DNA from: Telmatactis stephensoni
Lineage: Eukaryota > Cnidaria > Anthozoa > Actiniaria > Isophelliidae
NCBI GenBank assembly: GCA_029948255.1
Contig: JALIZF010001792.1
Span: 609,501 to 673,500 of the forward strand
Reading direction: 5' to 3'
Length of the DNA stretch: 64,000 nt
A program made the translations under genes and the position numbers. The notes under the pieces were generated by a model. That model searched no databases and was not told the DNA's origin. It was given only the letters and a program-made list of their open reading frames with translations. Positions 23,613 to 35,600 of the stretch are shown one piece after another; within the stretch, counting starts at the first letter, position 1, and each line of letters opens with the position of its first letter.

Positions 23613-26600
23613 ATGACCCCAGTACGATCAACGCGTCAAGAGGTTTCTCTAAAAGAAAAGGGACTTATAAAAGAAGATATATCAGCCGATTACTGGCAAA
23701 ATGGAACTCGACGTGCTTGGATTATATCTATGTTTATAGGCACCATGTTTTTGTATGCGTCAAGATCAGCAATACCGTTATGCATCGCTTCGATGAGTAA
23801 AGACCTGGCATGGGATAAAGAAGCTGATGTGAGTATATTAAAGCTATAATAAGTTTCCTTAAATTTAATAGTTCAAACAGTTGTGATATTGTTCGAAATT
23901 TGTTCGGTTTTCTTATCTCATTAATAACACTGAACTACCGTTTCAAGAGGAGTAACTGTCAGACAGACACGTGGATAATTTGACCAAGGCTGACCTTTAT
24001 ACCTTTCACGTTAGGCAAACGCTTTTAAGTGAAAATAGACAAGATATTGACTTAAAAAGTTTTAGAAAGAGTGCCAAGTTTTGTCCATTTCATTTTGTCT
24101 CGTGTCATATTACGTGGTTAACATGGTGATGATATCAGACCACAAAGAATGCCTGATTGTGCATTCAAATTAAATAAATGTAGTTATAGAATAGCCATTG
24201 ATTTGGTAAAAGGTCAGCCATTTGATGACGTGTCAAATCAATCAACGATCTTGTCATTGATGACATATTCATATATGAATATTCACATGGATTATTACAC
24301 TGTATAGGAAATTGGTATCAGAATAAACTTTTCTTGGTTGGTGTAATTTAAAGAACTAGTGTCTCTATCTTCAGAGTGGTACTTCCCCCTCAAGAGGGGT
24401 ATACACTTCAATTTGGTGGGTGTTTGCTTTAGATGGGTGTCCACTTTAGAGGGGTGTCTGCTTTAGATGAGTGTCCACTTTAGGGAGGTGTCCACTTTAT
24501 AGAGGGTGTATCTACTTTAGAAGATATTCACATTCTCCCTATCTTTCAGGGTGCCATCATGTCTGCTTTCTTCTGGGGCTACACCCCAGCACAAATAATT
24601 GGAGGATTTCTAAGTGACAAATATGGTGGCGAGATAGTGTTAGGTTATGCAGGAATAATCTGGTCTTTGTGTACAATAGCAGTGCCTTTCTTACCAGCTG
24701 GTCCTCTACTATTTTTTCCTCCTATTGTTGTAATGGTTTTATCTAGAGTTGTTACAGGATTATCTCAAGGTCAGTGCAATGTGATCAAGTTACAGTAAGT
24801 TCTGTTAGAGATATAGCTTGGGGTTCAGTACAGGCCCTAATCCTACCTTCTCTCCTCATTCCCCCCTCTCCCCTTCCCCTCCCCTTCCCTCCTACTCCCC
24901 CTTTAGAGATTACCACTATTTGCATAATTGACAGGTGTCAACTGGGAATAGGGTGACAGTACTACTGTCAATCCAACACATTGTTCAGACAGTCACACAA
25001 ATGCTGTAGATCAAGTAAAGCCTTGTTTTCATGAGCGATGGAAGCAGAAGCGGAAGCATTACACACAGACTCAGTATGAACTGTTCATTGTCTTTTTTTT
25101 CACAACTAGGTGAGAAATGCAACACTGAGTCTGCATATGTTGCTTCTGCTTCTGCTTCCATTGCTTGTGAACTTAGCTAGCCCTAAGAGTTTTCACTATT
25201 GATGTAGAAAATGCCACCTATTTGTGTGACTACAGTGTTGGATTGATATTGGTAAGTCTGTACCTTTGGTGTGTGGTTCTATATTAAATAGTGGTAAAAG
25301 AGATGAGTTAATGATTATCATTATTGAGCAAATCTTACAGATTTTTTTTAACAAAACAAGTTTGTGTATGTTTTTTTTGTTAAAGGTCTTCATTATCCAT
25401 CTTTAACAAATATTATTGTCAAGCGAATTCCTCTAAAAGAAAGAAGTTTTCTTACTGGGATAGTCTTTCCAGCTGGGCCTGTTGGGTAAGCATAGTTTTT
25501 GTTATGATAACATTCATTCATTCATTCGTTCGTTCATTTGTCCATTCATTCATTCATTAGTTCATTCGTTTGTTCGTTGCCCTGTATATCTGTCCCTCCA
25601 TCCATCTGTCCTTCGCTGCCTGTATGTCCCTCACTCACTCCCTCTCTCCCCCCCTTTACCCTTCCCCTTTTCCTTCCATCCCTCCATCCATTCATCTTTT
25701 CCTCAAAAGCCATCTGTCCATGATTCATTTGTTCGTCCATCCATTCATTCATTTTTCCATCCATCCATCCATCCATCCATCCATTCATTCATTCATTCAT
25801 TCTTACAGTCATTCATTCATTCATTCATTCATTGGTTTGTTTACCTATTTTGTGTTTAGAACCCTTCTAATGGGTAGTGCTGGATCTTTTGTCCTTGAAT
25901 CCTTTGGTTGGCACAGTGTCTTTATATTACAAGGCTTGATTGCATTGTTGTGGGCAATTATTTGGGGTTATTATGCTAAAAGACGTAATGCAAATAACAC
26001 AGAAAGTATAACATTAAATGGCAAAGTTAACCTAATGAGACCAAGAGCAAACTCTAAAAATAAATCCCAAGTCACTGTACCTTATGGACTATTTCTTAAA
26101 AACACTGGAGTTTGGTAAGTAGAGTGATAAAAGGTTTTTACTCTTACTATTGGAAAGATCTTGCCATGATCTTGACAAGGTTTCTGGAATATTTTAAAAT
26201 AAATAAATGTGGTGTAGCTCATCACCTTTCCTTGCAGCACAAGTGCTGAATTACAAATGGCGCAGCTCAATGTGATTAAGTCAAAGGTTAATACAGATGA
26301 GACAGTTTCACATTTTACATACATGCACACTCACTCGCAGCAGCCACCATCCAACCTATATCTGATAGTTATTTTTAGAGAGCATAGTGAAGATCTTTTT
26401 ACCCAGGTTTTCCTTACCTCGTATTTTCTGAGATATGAAGGTTTCAAATGTCAAAATATGCAAATTTGATGGCGCTTTCTTTCAAGAACTGAGTTTGAAA
26501 ATAAAATATTATCCATCATAGGGACTTTAAGATGCCTTGTCAGGGAATGGACCTGGGACCACAGAGGTGATAGACTGGTACTCTCACCACTTGGCCACCC

Positions 26601-29519
26601 TTGCTTCCCCAAAAATCTTTATTTATATTTATTTATTTATTTAATGAATTCACCCAAAGGCAGGTAAATTTACAATAGAACCCAAGGTCCCCTACAAGGT
26701 AAATTACCCGACCCAACCCCTAAAAGAAAAAAGATATAAACCCACCCACTTACAAGCACCCCTTGCTACAAAAAGACAACTTAATAACAAACATAAATAA
26801 TAAATTATGATAATGAAACAATTCATAAGAATGTTTTCAATACGTTCCACATATGGAACTAAAGTTCTTTAGAAGAACTTGGCCCATTCTTGTCTAAAAT
26901 GTAAACAGTACTAAATTTATGAACATAGATGATTGCAGACAGCCACAAACAATAATTCTGCCAGTGTACAGGGTATTAAATAACTGACCTGACTGGATAT
27001 GAAAAACTAATAAATTGAAAGTAAACTCATTATACCTTAGATATCAAAATTTTCAATTTATAATATTTTGGCAAGCTTGTACTTGCCTTCTCCAGGTAAT
27101 TTAAAAAATGTTTTGGATTTGCTCAATGGGACAAGAACAAAGTCACAAGCCTGGGAATAAAATACAAAATTTAATTTATTCTTTACTTTTGTTTTTAGGG
27201 CTTTAATTGTTTGCCAATTTTGTAGTTCTGCAGCTTTTTGGAATTTATTTTCATGGCTTCCATTGTATTTTGAAGAGGTTTATCCAAATAGTAAGGTATT
27301 AAGTACATATTATTATGTGACAAACTTGGTGTTTGGCCCAACACCTGTTTTTTAATAAACCTTTGAAAATAGTCATGTGAAAGGGCAGTTTCAATGGGGC
27401 ATGTTCTTTACAGAAGGTGGTCCAGGAGAACCCTTGTCCAAACCTGAGGCTATATGTAAGTGCATGTGCATCCAAAATAGAAATAATATGGTCAGAAAGA
27501 GTCATTTTAAAATGCTTATTTGTTTGTACATGTACAAGCCTCTTGCACTCATTCCATACTGTTACGACATCCTGTAGTCCTCCCTCAAAGTCAATAAATA
27601 CATCCTATAGCATGATACACACCACTTACCAACAACATTCTCTTGTGTTTGACCAAACCTCTATTCAGCTGCCATCTTGATTCTTATATTAATTAGTTAG
27701 TTTTTAGGAGGGTTAAATCACATTATATATGATATCAATATGATTCTAATATATATTTTACATAGCTCATCTCTACAATATTGAATGATTTTCTCATTTC
27801 TTTCAGAAATGGGTGTTCAATGTATTACCTTGGGTTGTTCTTTTTCCTTGTTCAACTATCACAGGGTTTTTAGCAGATCACATGATCAAATCAGGTAATA
27901 TTATTTTCTGTGTGTATTTATATGCATCCCATTGTATTTTCAAGAAATTTTCAATACCAAATACCATTAATTTATAGGTTTATCAGTGACCTTCGTTAGA
28001 AAACTATGTCAAGTAAGTGAATGGAATATTTCTATACCACAAAGCAAAGTTTGACAGATTACCTTACAATCACCTTACTGTTATCTTTCAGTTACCTTAC
28101 TGACCACTTATTACTGTTATCTTACTGACCACTGTCTTGTTGACCCACTTATCAACCACTTACCAACAACTTATCAACCACTCATCAACCACTTATTATC
28201 AACCACTTATCAACCACTTACTGACCACTTATTGACCACTTACATGTTTTGACCACTTATCATCCACTTACCGTATGGTAGGCATACCTTCTTCTTACTC
28301 CTGACAAAGAATAAAAACAAATTCATCAAGGCAACATTCCATCAGTCATCAGTCAATGTCACTCAGGTCGGCTTGTGTATACAGTTAATCATTTTATCAT
28401 TTGTAATTCAATTCAACTGAAGTGTTCATTCCCTTTCTATTTATTCTTTTCAGAGCATATCAATGCTTGGAATTACATTTTGCATGCTACTCTTTGACTG
28501 GATAACAAGTTTCAATCAAGCAATATTTGTTATCATGATAGCTATGGCATTGAGCTCTGTTGCAAACTGTGGGGTTGCTATAACACCACAGGATATGGCA
28601 CCTGCATTTGCTGGTTCTTTATTTGGTAGGGTTGTATACTCTTATAATATTGAACTGTCAGTAACCTGTACAATTTTATTTCAATAAAATTGATACCCTG
28701 TTACATTAAATGTCAGCAACATAACAGACCATTTTTCAGTAAGGCTGTTATAATCCTGGTCAACCACAGCCTCAACTGTGGATATTGTATTTTTGGATTT
28801 GGATAACAGCCTGTGGAAAAACCAATAAATGTACACTAATGAACCAGGTTTGATAAAATATGATAAGGAAGAACAATTGGAGAACCCAGAGAAAAGGCCT
28901 TATATGAGTATAGGAGAGAGCAAGATATCAAACAAATTCAGTTTATGTAAGGTCCAGGTTCAGTGCTAGGGTGAGACATAAGACCAGGCCACAGTGATAG
29001 GATAGGAAGTATAGAGTCTTGCCTAATTAATGTCACCCCTGTACCATCCACATGCATAAGATTATAACTTAGTAACCATTATAACTGTTTGTTTCAGGTA
29101 TAATGAATGCTGCTGGGGCCTGTGCTGGTAAGCGCATTTAGACTACTTTAAACCCCTTCATTTGTGGAGTTGTGGGGCCAGTTGCAGGAAACATAATGTC
29201 TGACATAACTGCTAACATCAGATATTACTAAAAGTGGTTTAACACCTGGCTGAACATCTGACGTTAACAGTTAATTATGCCCAATGTTAAGTTTTATGTA
29301 ACTTACCCCTGCTCTCTGGGACAAAGTACTGTTTGAGGAAGTAAAAAAATGGATAGGAAATACTGCCACCCAGTTGGCTCATTTGGTTGAGTGCCAGTCT
29401 TTCATGGAAAAAGTTGGGGGTTCAACTCCTGGCTAGACCCATGCAACACTCAGAGTTTCAAATAATTGAGGAGAAGGTGCTGCCTTTGTAACTACATCTG
29501 CAAATGGTTAGACCTTCAG

Positions 29520-29553
<34 letters not shown>

Positions 29554-30304
29554 TGTCTCCCATCCCTTCCTTAAACCTGTAAATGGGGGACATTAAAGAA
29601 CCCACGCCAGTATTTGGGGAGAGTAGGCCATGAACGTTGCTGGTGGTGTGGAGCTGTGCTTCAGGGTCATTGGTGGACTGTATAGCAGCAGCCATTGGTG
29701 CCTGTACATGCTTTCAGTTCAACCCCATTGAAGCTGCATCCCTGCTGTACTTTTGGGGGTGTTTAGCATGACAGCTTTGCTTTTGATCTTAATGGTGTTA
29801 ACTTTTAATTCCAAACTTCAATCTTATTTCATTCAATTTAAGATGGCCTTCCTAGCTTATGTTTCGATCATCAACCTTTATGAAATCTAGGGATGGCGAA
29901 ACATCATTAGAGATGAACTTCAATGCAACATACAAAGAGTTACTGGATGAAGAAGTGCCATTGTAAAGGGCTTTTTTATATTAAGTGATTTGTTTTGGTG
30001 ATTTTTTTTTCAAATGGTATAAAAATTATGATATAATTTCCTATACCACAATATGAACCTGTCAAAATGTCACTTAGGCCATTGTCATGGGTACCGCTAT
30101 AACTCCTTGTCATATTTTTGTCTTCTTGGTTGGACATATTTTTTTTTTTTTCTTGTCATTTCAGGCATAGTGATTGTACCAATATCAGCGCATATACTAG
30201 AAATGACCAAACTATGGAGTTCAGTCTTCCACATTAATGCTGTTATACTTGTCATTGGGGCAGTAGTTTTTGTTGCTTTTGGCACAGCAAGAAAGATTGT
30301 TTAA
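23613..30304 (+). CDS. SLC17A9-like (vesicular nucleotide transporter-type) MFS protein, paralogue A
   Basis: Ten exons: 23613-23828, 24550-24769, 25386-25485, 25860-26114, 27199-27295, 27807-27894, 27978-28012, 28454-28625, 29098-29127 and 30165-30304; every junction is GT-AG and in frame, giving 450 residues. Family landmarks in human SLC17A9 order: TM1 with YASRSAIPLC (Arg51), FFWGYTPAQIIGGFLSD (~79-95) with the MFS loop GGFLSDKYGGE, SRVVTGLSQG, GSAGSFVLESFGW, FFSWLPLYFEEVYP, KWVFNVLPWVV, SVTFVRKLCQ and a C-terminal TM. SLC17A9 (VNUT) loads ATP into secretory vesicles using the membrane potential; the substrate here is inferred. The introns hold TTCA arrays, a SINE (29372-29790) and a minisatellite. 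A candidate polyadenylation signal, AATAAA, is at 30700-30705. Confidence 0.88.
24370..24535. repeat. Minisatellite (ggggtgtccactttaga unit) before SLC17 A exon 2
   Basis: Around eight copies of a 17-18-bp unit ending just upstream of the exon 2 acceptor (24549). The unit resembles those in SLC17A9-like B (34535-34885) and, in gene sense, the BICRA intron. Confidence 0.8.
25016..25175. mobile_element. MITE family B copy 2
   Basis: Ends aagccttgttttcatgagcg and ttgcttgtgaactta with gatggaagcagaagcgg repeats just inside and their complement at the right. The interior includes acacagactcagtatgaactg, which recurs in the tandem array at 56270-56625. Confidence 0.65.
25500..25850. repeat. (TTCA)n / (TCCA)n microsatellite before SLC17 A exon 4
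   Basis: Tetranucleotide repeats fill nearly all of the intron between 25485 and 25860 and end ~10 bp from the acceptor. The ORFs across it are repeat artefacts (Ser/His/Phe/Ile strings). Confidence 0.9.
26525..26600 (-). mobile_element. tRNA-like SINE head fragment
   Basis: The reverse complement begins gggtggccaagtggtgagag and ends near gtcccaggtccattccc, resembling the A and B boxes of a tRNA promoter. The cloverleaf is not intact. It is followed on + by a (TTTA)n tract at 26617-26645. Confidence 0.4.
28085..28275. repeat. Tandem repeat of ttatcaaccac in SLC17 A intron 7
   Basis: Approximately 14 imperfect copies of an 11-bp word (ttatcaaccac / ttactgaccac). It lies between exons 7 and 8. 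Confidence 0.8.
29372..29790 (+). mobile_element. tRNA-derived SINE in SLC17 A intron 9
   Basis: An A-box-like ttggctcatttggttgagtg and a B-box-like gggggttcaactcctgg at tRNA spacing, followed by a ~330-bp body with ggataaggactttaaacc and cattaaagaacccacgcc. These body words are typical of metazoan tRNA SINEs. Confidence 0.7.
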
Positions 30305-32624
30305 TGTTGGACTTTTTACACTTGTATTTATTTACAAACATTTTACAAATTACAAAATTCTAAACCTGAAATATGCTTACTCAGCATGTTCTATACTTAA
30401 TATATACTTGTACAAATTTTATTTGTTTTCTTCAGTGTCTTCCTAATACAATCCTCTCAGGGGCTACATTTCTTTGTTTGAAATACTTAAATGTGTAACA
30501 ATATGTATTGCCAGTATTCACATATGTATTTACCAGTATGCACATGACCTTTCAGGGAGCATCAACAACTTATATTGCATGTATTTTACAGTGTATATAG
30601 TTACTATTAAAAGGAATACCAGTTGTTCACCAGTTTTAGTACCAACCTTCATATAACAACCTAGCTTACATAAGGAAGACACAAGAATGTTCTCAAACAA
30701 ATAAATAATCTCATTCCCCAAGAGGATTGCATTATGAGAAAACATTGGAGCAAGGTCTATTTATTAAACTAAAAGCACAGTGATATTGGTTGTAACTCCC
30801 AGAATAAAAGGAACAATATTATTAAGAGTCAATTATCACTCTTCTAGGAAAATGTGTAGTCCCAGAAAATAATATTCATACCCCCACCACCGAGGGAATT
30901 TGTAAAATGGCTCCCCTATCCTCTGGAACTTCCATTTTTCTTCCATACAAACTCTGTAAATATTTTGTTCTTTCTCAGACCCCCCTCACCTCCAGAATTT
31001 TAAAATCCCTATGTTGTGGGGGTATGGATATTTTCTGGAACTACACAACCATCAGTTATGCTGGCTTTCCAAAGTCATTTTGATAATTTGTTTGCCTTCA
31101 CATCATGATGCTGATTGGTCTTGTGAGAATAAATTCTTATCAAATGTATACTTGGCTTCAATGCTAGAAGTGGACCCACTCTTTATGATGAAGAGGGGCT
31201 TCAAATGTATGGACCTTTGACACTGGGATTTATTATAGATCTACGATCCCAAGACTCAGTATATTCTTGCATTTTATTTATTATCATGACATTTATGATG
31301 AACCAAATTTTGAGACTTTGACCCCATGCCAGGGGACGTACCACCTTTTTATATACCATTTTTGAGATAAAAGCTGTATCCTTAGTCCAATCTCAACTCA
31401 TGAAATCTCAGCCAAGTATTCACTATTACCCAAGGAAGGGGGAGGGGGGGTGGGTACTCAGCCCCCTTTTGGATAGGGGTGTGCCACTGGAGCTCTAGAA
31501 ACCTGATTTTATCTAAAAAAGACACTCTAAAGTGAAAAAATCCTACCCTATTCAAGACAAATGAGAAGAAAATCGACCCTATCTAAGACTCAAGGGAAAT
31601 TTTTTGACCCATCACAAGATGAGATGAAAAATGGCTACGAAAGAGAGAACAGAGCCGTCAACTACGCATATACTTTGTTAGCAAGTCAGTGGTAATCTCA
31701 CATGGCGAGGCGCTTTTTGGTTTATTTTAAGAACAGTACCCAAAAATTTTGACATAAAATATGCAGTAGAATTTTGACCTATGCAACAGTGATAAGGGTA
31801 ATGCAATCAAATAACCTTGTTGATACTGTTTATGTGTCTTGTTGCTAGGGCATAAAACAAGGGTTTATCAAATTTAAAATAAAAAATGGAACACCCCAGA
31901 GGGAGATGCTTCTGTGACCACACCCAAAACTTTGGGGAATGCCCTTTGTTACACCCTCTTTTAAACTCTTGAACTCTCCCTTTAGGTTGTATAAACAGTT
32001 TAAAAACTTACAAATTGAGGTGCTTGTCACGTTTCAAAATTAATTGGGCTTCCTGTGTTATACTTGTCACGCAATACAAAAATTGGGATCCTAATGGTAT
32101 TTCCCATTTAGTACGATCAACCATTCAGAAGAGCTAGTTCTTAAATAGTACACGACACCCCATTATTAGGACTGCTTCCGGATAATACTAAGAACAAACA
32201 TGTGGCCAGCTGGTTCCACTTAAATAAATTATATGCAAAAATACCCTAAGTTAACACAGTTGTTTATAAATTTCTACTATATTTTAATTTTTGCTTAGAT
32301 TTCTTTACGATCCAATGAATAACCTCAAAAACTGAATAAATGGAATACCTTGACAACCGCCAAGGTTTCACTGAAAATCCGTAATAGGTCACGCAATTAG
32401 GTATCTCAATTGAGTAACGCAATCCTTTTGTCTCAAGCATGCAAAATGGCCGATTGTCGAGAAGCACTTGGAATCGTCGAGCCTTCGAAATGTCTGTGTT
32501 TTAGTCTTCACGGTAAACTTATAATCTTCTAGTTTAATGAAAAAGAAATGGCCCGAAGAAATTAATATTGGAGGCTGGAATAGCATAAATTATTACAATT
32601 TGATAAGCTGCTTGAAGTGACTGA
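30305..32624. other. Region between the two SLC17A9-like genes
   Basis: No gene recognised. It holds the 3' UTR of paralogue A, an inverted-repeat element at 30850-31048, and a G/C-run-containing stretch (31430-31980) of unclear origin that resembles old dispersed repeat DNA. Confidence 0.5.
30850..31048. mobile_element. Inverted-repeat element
   Basis: Ends tgtgtagtcccagaaaata and the imperfect complement tattttctggaactacaca; cataccccc and its complement lie just inside. About 200 bp, non-coding. Confidence 0.6.
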
Positions 32625-35600
32625 ATGACACGTAGTCGACTTGTCCAGCCGAAAAAGGGCGATATTTCAATGGAGGATGATTTACCGATAACAACTCCTG
32701 GTCTTCAACTTGGTTATCCTAAAGATGAAAGCCTTCTTGCGACGAAGTTTCACTGGTCAAGAAGCGATCGACCAAAGTGGCTTGCGGCGTTATTGTTAGG
32801 ATGTTCTGCTTTGTACATGACCAGAATTATCATGCCTTTATGTGTTGTGTCGTTAGCACAGGAATTACACTGGGATAAAAAACAATCGGTAAAGTTTGTT
32901 TTGTGCATGAAACCTTTGTAAAGCTAGCGCTGGCTCTGTTTGTTGAGAATTTTGAATTGTTTAATAGTTTTAGGTTGATCGTTGGACGACGTTTACAGGT
33001 AGCGTAAAACCCAAAAGTATAGACCTGCGGCTATAATTTATTATTATATTCTTTCGAATAAGCAATCCTCCAGTCATAATTTTCACATCATTCTGATCTA
33101 CACTTCTATGATCCTCGGTCCACTCCCCTAGTTTTTTCTACTACACTCATTCAACCATCAATTCATCAACCTACTCATTTCCCTCTCAAATATTCACTTT
33201 CCCATCCATCTATCCTTCTATCAATCATCCGTCCATCCACTCTCCCATCCTTTATAAATGAATCATTCAGTACTCTTTCCCCCACCCCCCAGTTTATGAA
33301 TCCCACTAAGGATTGGACAAGAGTTCCCTTTTACTTATAAAACAGAGACTTGATTTATTAGGGTGATTTGGGGCCCTGCAACAGCAAGTGGTTTATAACA
33401 TGACGAGTATGCGTGAGCTGCTGGATGAAAGTGGCCTCAATTATGGTTTTAACCTGGCTTAGGGCTACCTCTCTCATAAATAGAGTTGTATATAGCATAG
33501 CTGCCAACCCTCCCGGATAATCCGGGAGTCTCCAGATTTTGGGCCTCGTCTCCCGGTCTCCCGGATAAAGACCCAAATCTCCCGGATAATCGCTCGAATC
33601 CTAAAATTGCGGCCATTTTAACTGAAATAGCGTCTATCTTTCTTTAAATATCGTCTTCCCCCCCCCCCACTGAGTGTGAAAATCGACCCAATTTACCCCC
33701 CCTCCCCACTGAGCGTGAAAATCGAACCAATTGTACCCCCCCACTAAGCGTGAAAATCGACCCAATTTACCCCCCCCACTGAGCATGAAAATCGAACCAT
33801 TTCCCCCCCCCCCCCACTGAGCGTGAAAATCGACCCAATTCTAAGGAAAAAATGTTGATCTCCAGATACGAAAGCCTTGGGGGTTGGCAGCTATGATATA
33901 GTCTCCCCAAAGTTTTTCGGAGCATTACATTCAAATGCAGAAGTATGAACAGCTAGAAATTAATATCCTTTCAAAATTATCCATTTGTCCAAGACAATAG
34001 AAGTTGCATGGAGATATGCGCAGATGTTATCACTTGCTGCTGCTGGGCCCTGCATATTCAGTGAAAGCCTCAATCAGATGTACAGTGTAATGTATTCTTT
34101 AAAAATTTAGTAACGGTCCTTTCTATTTTTCTGTTTACCTCTCCAGGGTCTAGTGCTGTCATCATTTTTCTGGGGATACCTAATCACACAAATCCCTGGA
34201 GGATTTCTCAGTGACGTCTATGGAGCTGAGAGACTTGTAATGTGGTCAATCATTGGATGTTCTGTTTGTACCTTGGCTATTCCAGTGGTGACAAATCCAG
34301 TGTTTATTGATATTGTACCCATAATATCACCTATTGCACTGGTCGTAATTGTCAGGGTATTATTAGGCTGCTCACAAGGTAAGCAATGAAATTTCCACAT
34401 TGGGGAGGGTGGTGGGGGGGGGGTGCCACTCTTGATACGTTTACAAATATATGTTGATTTTAATTTAACAATATTTTAATCAATTAATGTTTTAATATTA
34501 ATTTAAGAATATATTACATGTATATGTGGACACTTTTGGGACCAGCTCTTAGTGTCCACCCTACAGAGGTGTCCAGTTTGAGACTGAGACCAAGCAAATG
34601 TGTCCACCTTAGAGAGGTGTCCACCTTACAGGGGTGTCTACTTTGAGGGAGTTCACTGTATGTGTACTAAACAAGTAGAGGTGTCTACCTTAGAGAGGTG
34701 TCCACCTTACAGGGGTGTCTACTTTGAGGGAGTTTACTGTATGTGTACTAAACAAGTAGAGGTGTTCACCTTAGAGAGGTGTTGACCTTACAGGGTTGTC
34801 TACATTGAGGGAGTTTACTGTATGCGTACTAAACAAGTAGAGGTGTTCACCTTAGAGAGGTACATGGGTGTCTGCATTGAAGGAATTCACTGTACTAGAC
34901 TGAAGAAAGCAGGAATAAGGAGGTTTTATTTTAGCCATCTAACCACCCTAGTGACTTGCTTAAATCCAGCATATAATTATAATCAGATGTTAGTGATGAT
35001 GATGATGATGATATTGAAAATGATAATCACCATCATATTTTTTCATGTTGCTAGGAGTGTTCTACCCATCTTTGTACAGTCTTGTTGGCAAGAGTTTACC
35101 TGTTAATGATAGATCATCTGGTTCATCAAAAGCATCTGCTGGTGGTCCTATTGGGTAGGTTATATATAACACAACATGCATACTAGAACAGTTTTCCTTA
35201 AAATAAGGGATAAGATCAAAACAATTGTCATCTCAAGGTACCCAATTTAGGGGGGAGGGGAGTGGAATTAACCAGCACCACCTTTACATGTAGGAGTAAA
35301 ATGCTGAACTTTGTCATCAAATAACTCGAAAAGTAAATTCTAAATACTCCATTTTCAAGTTCCTCTTTGCTCAGGCTAAGCCTCGATTATGCGAAATTTA
35401 TTCCATAGAATTTTAGCAACAGTCCGATGGAATGCAATGAACAAACAAAGAGAATACTTTAGAATTCCACAGTGTTTTTGCTCAAATTCATGAATATTTT
35501 ACTTGGATTCGAGGCTTAGCCTGAGCAAAGAGGAACTCGAAACTGGTCTATTGCAGCTGTATAATTCATGAACTGCATGTTCCAAGGCATGCTACTGACA

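Noticed and set aside
25482..26118. Ser/His/Ile-rich ORFs of 125-182 residues
   Set aside because: The first part is TTCA repeat; only the end (25860-26114) is coding, as SLC17 A exon 4.
27299..27505. 68-residue minus-strand ORF next to SLC17 A exon 5
   Set aside because: No homology; lies in an intron beside repeat-like DNA.
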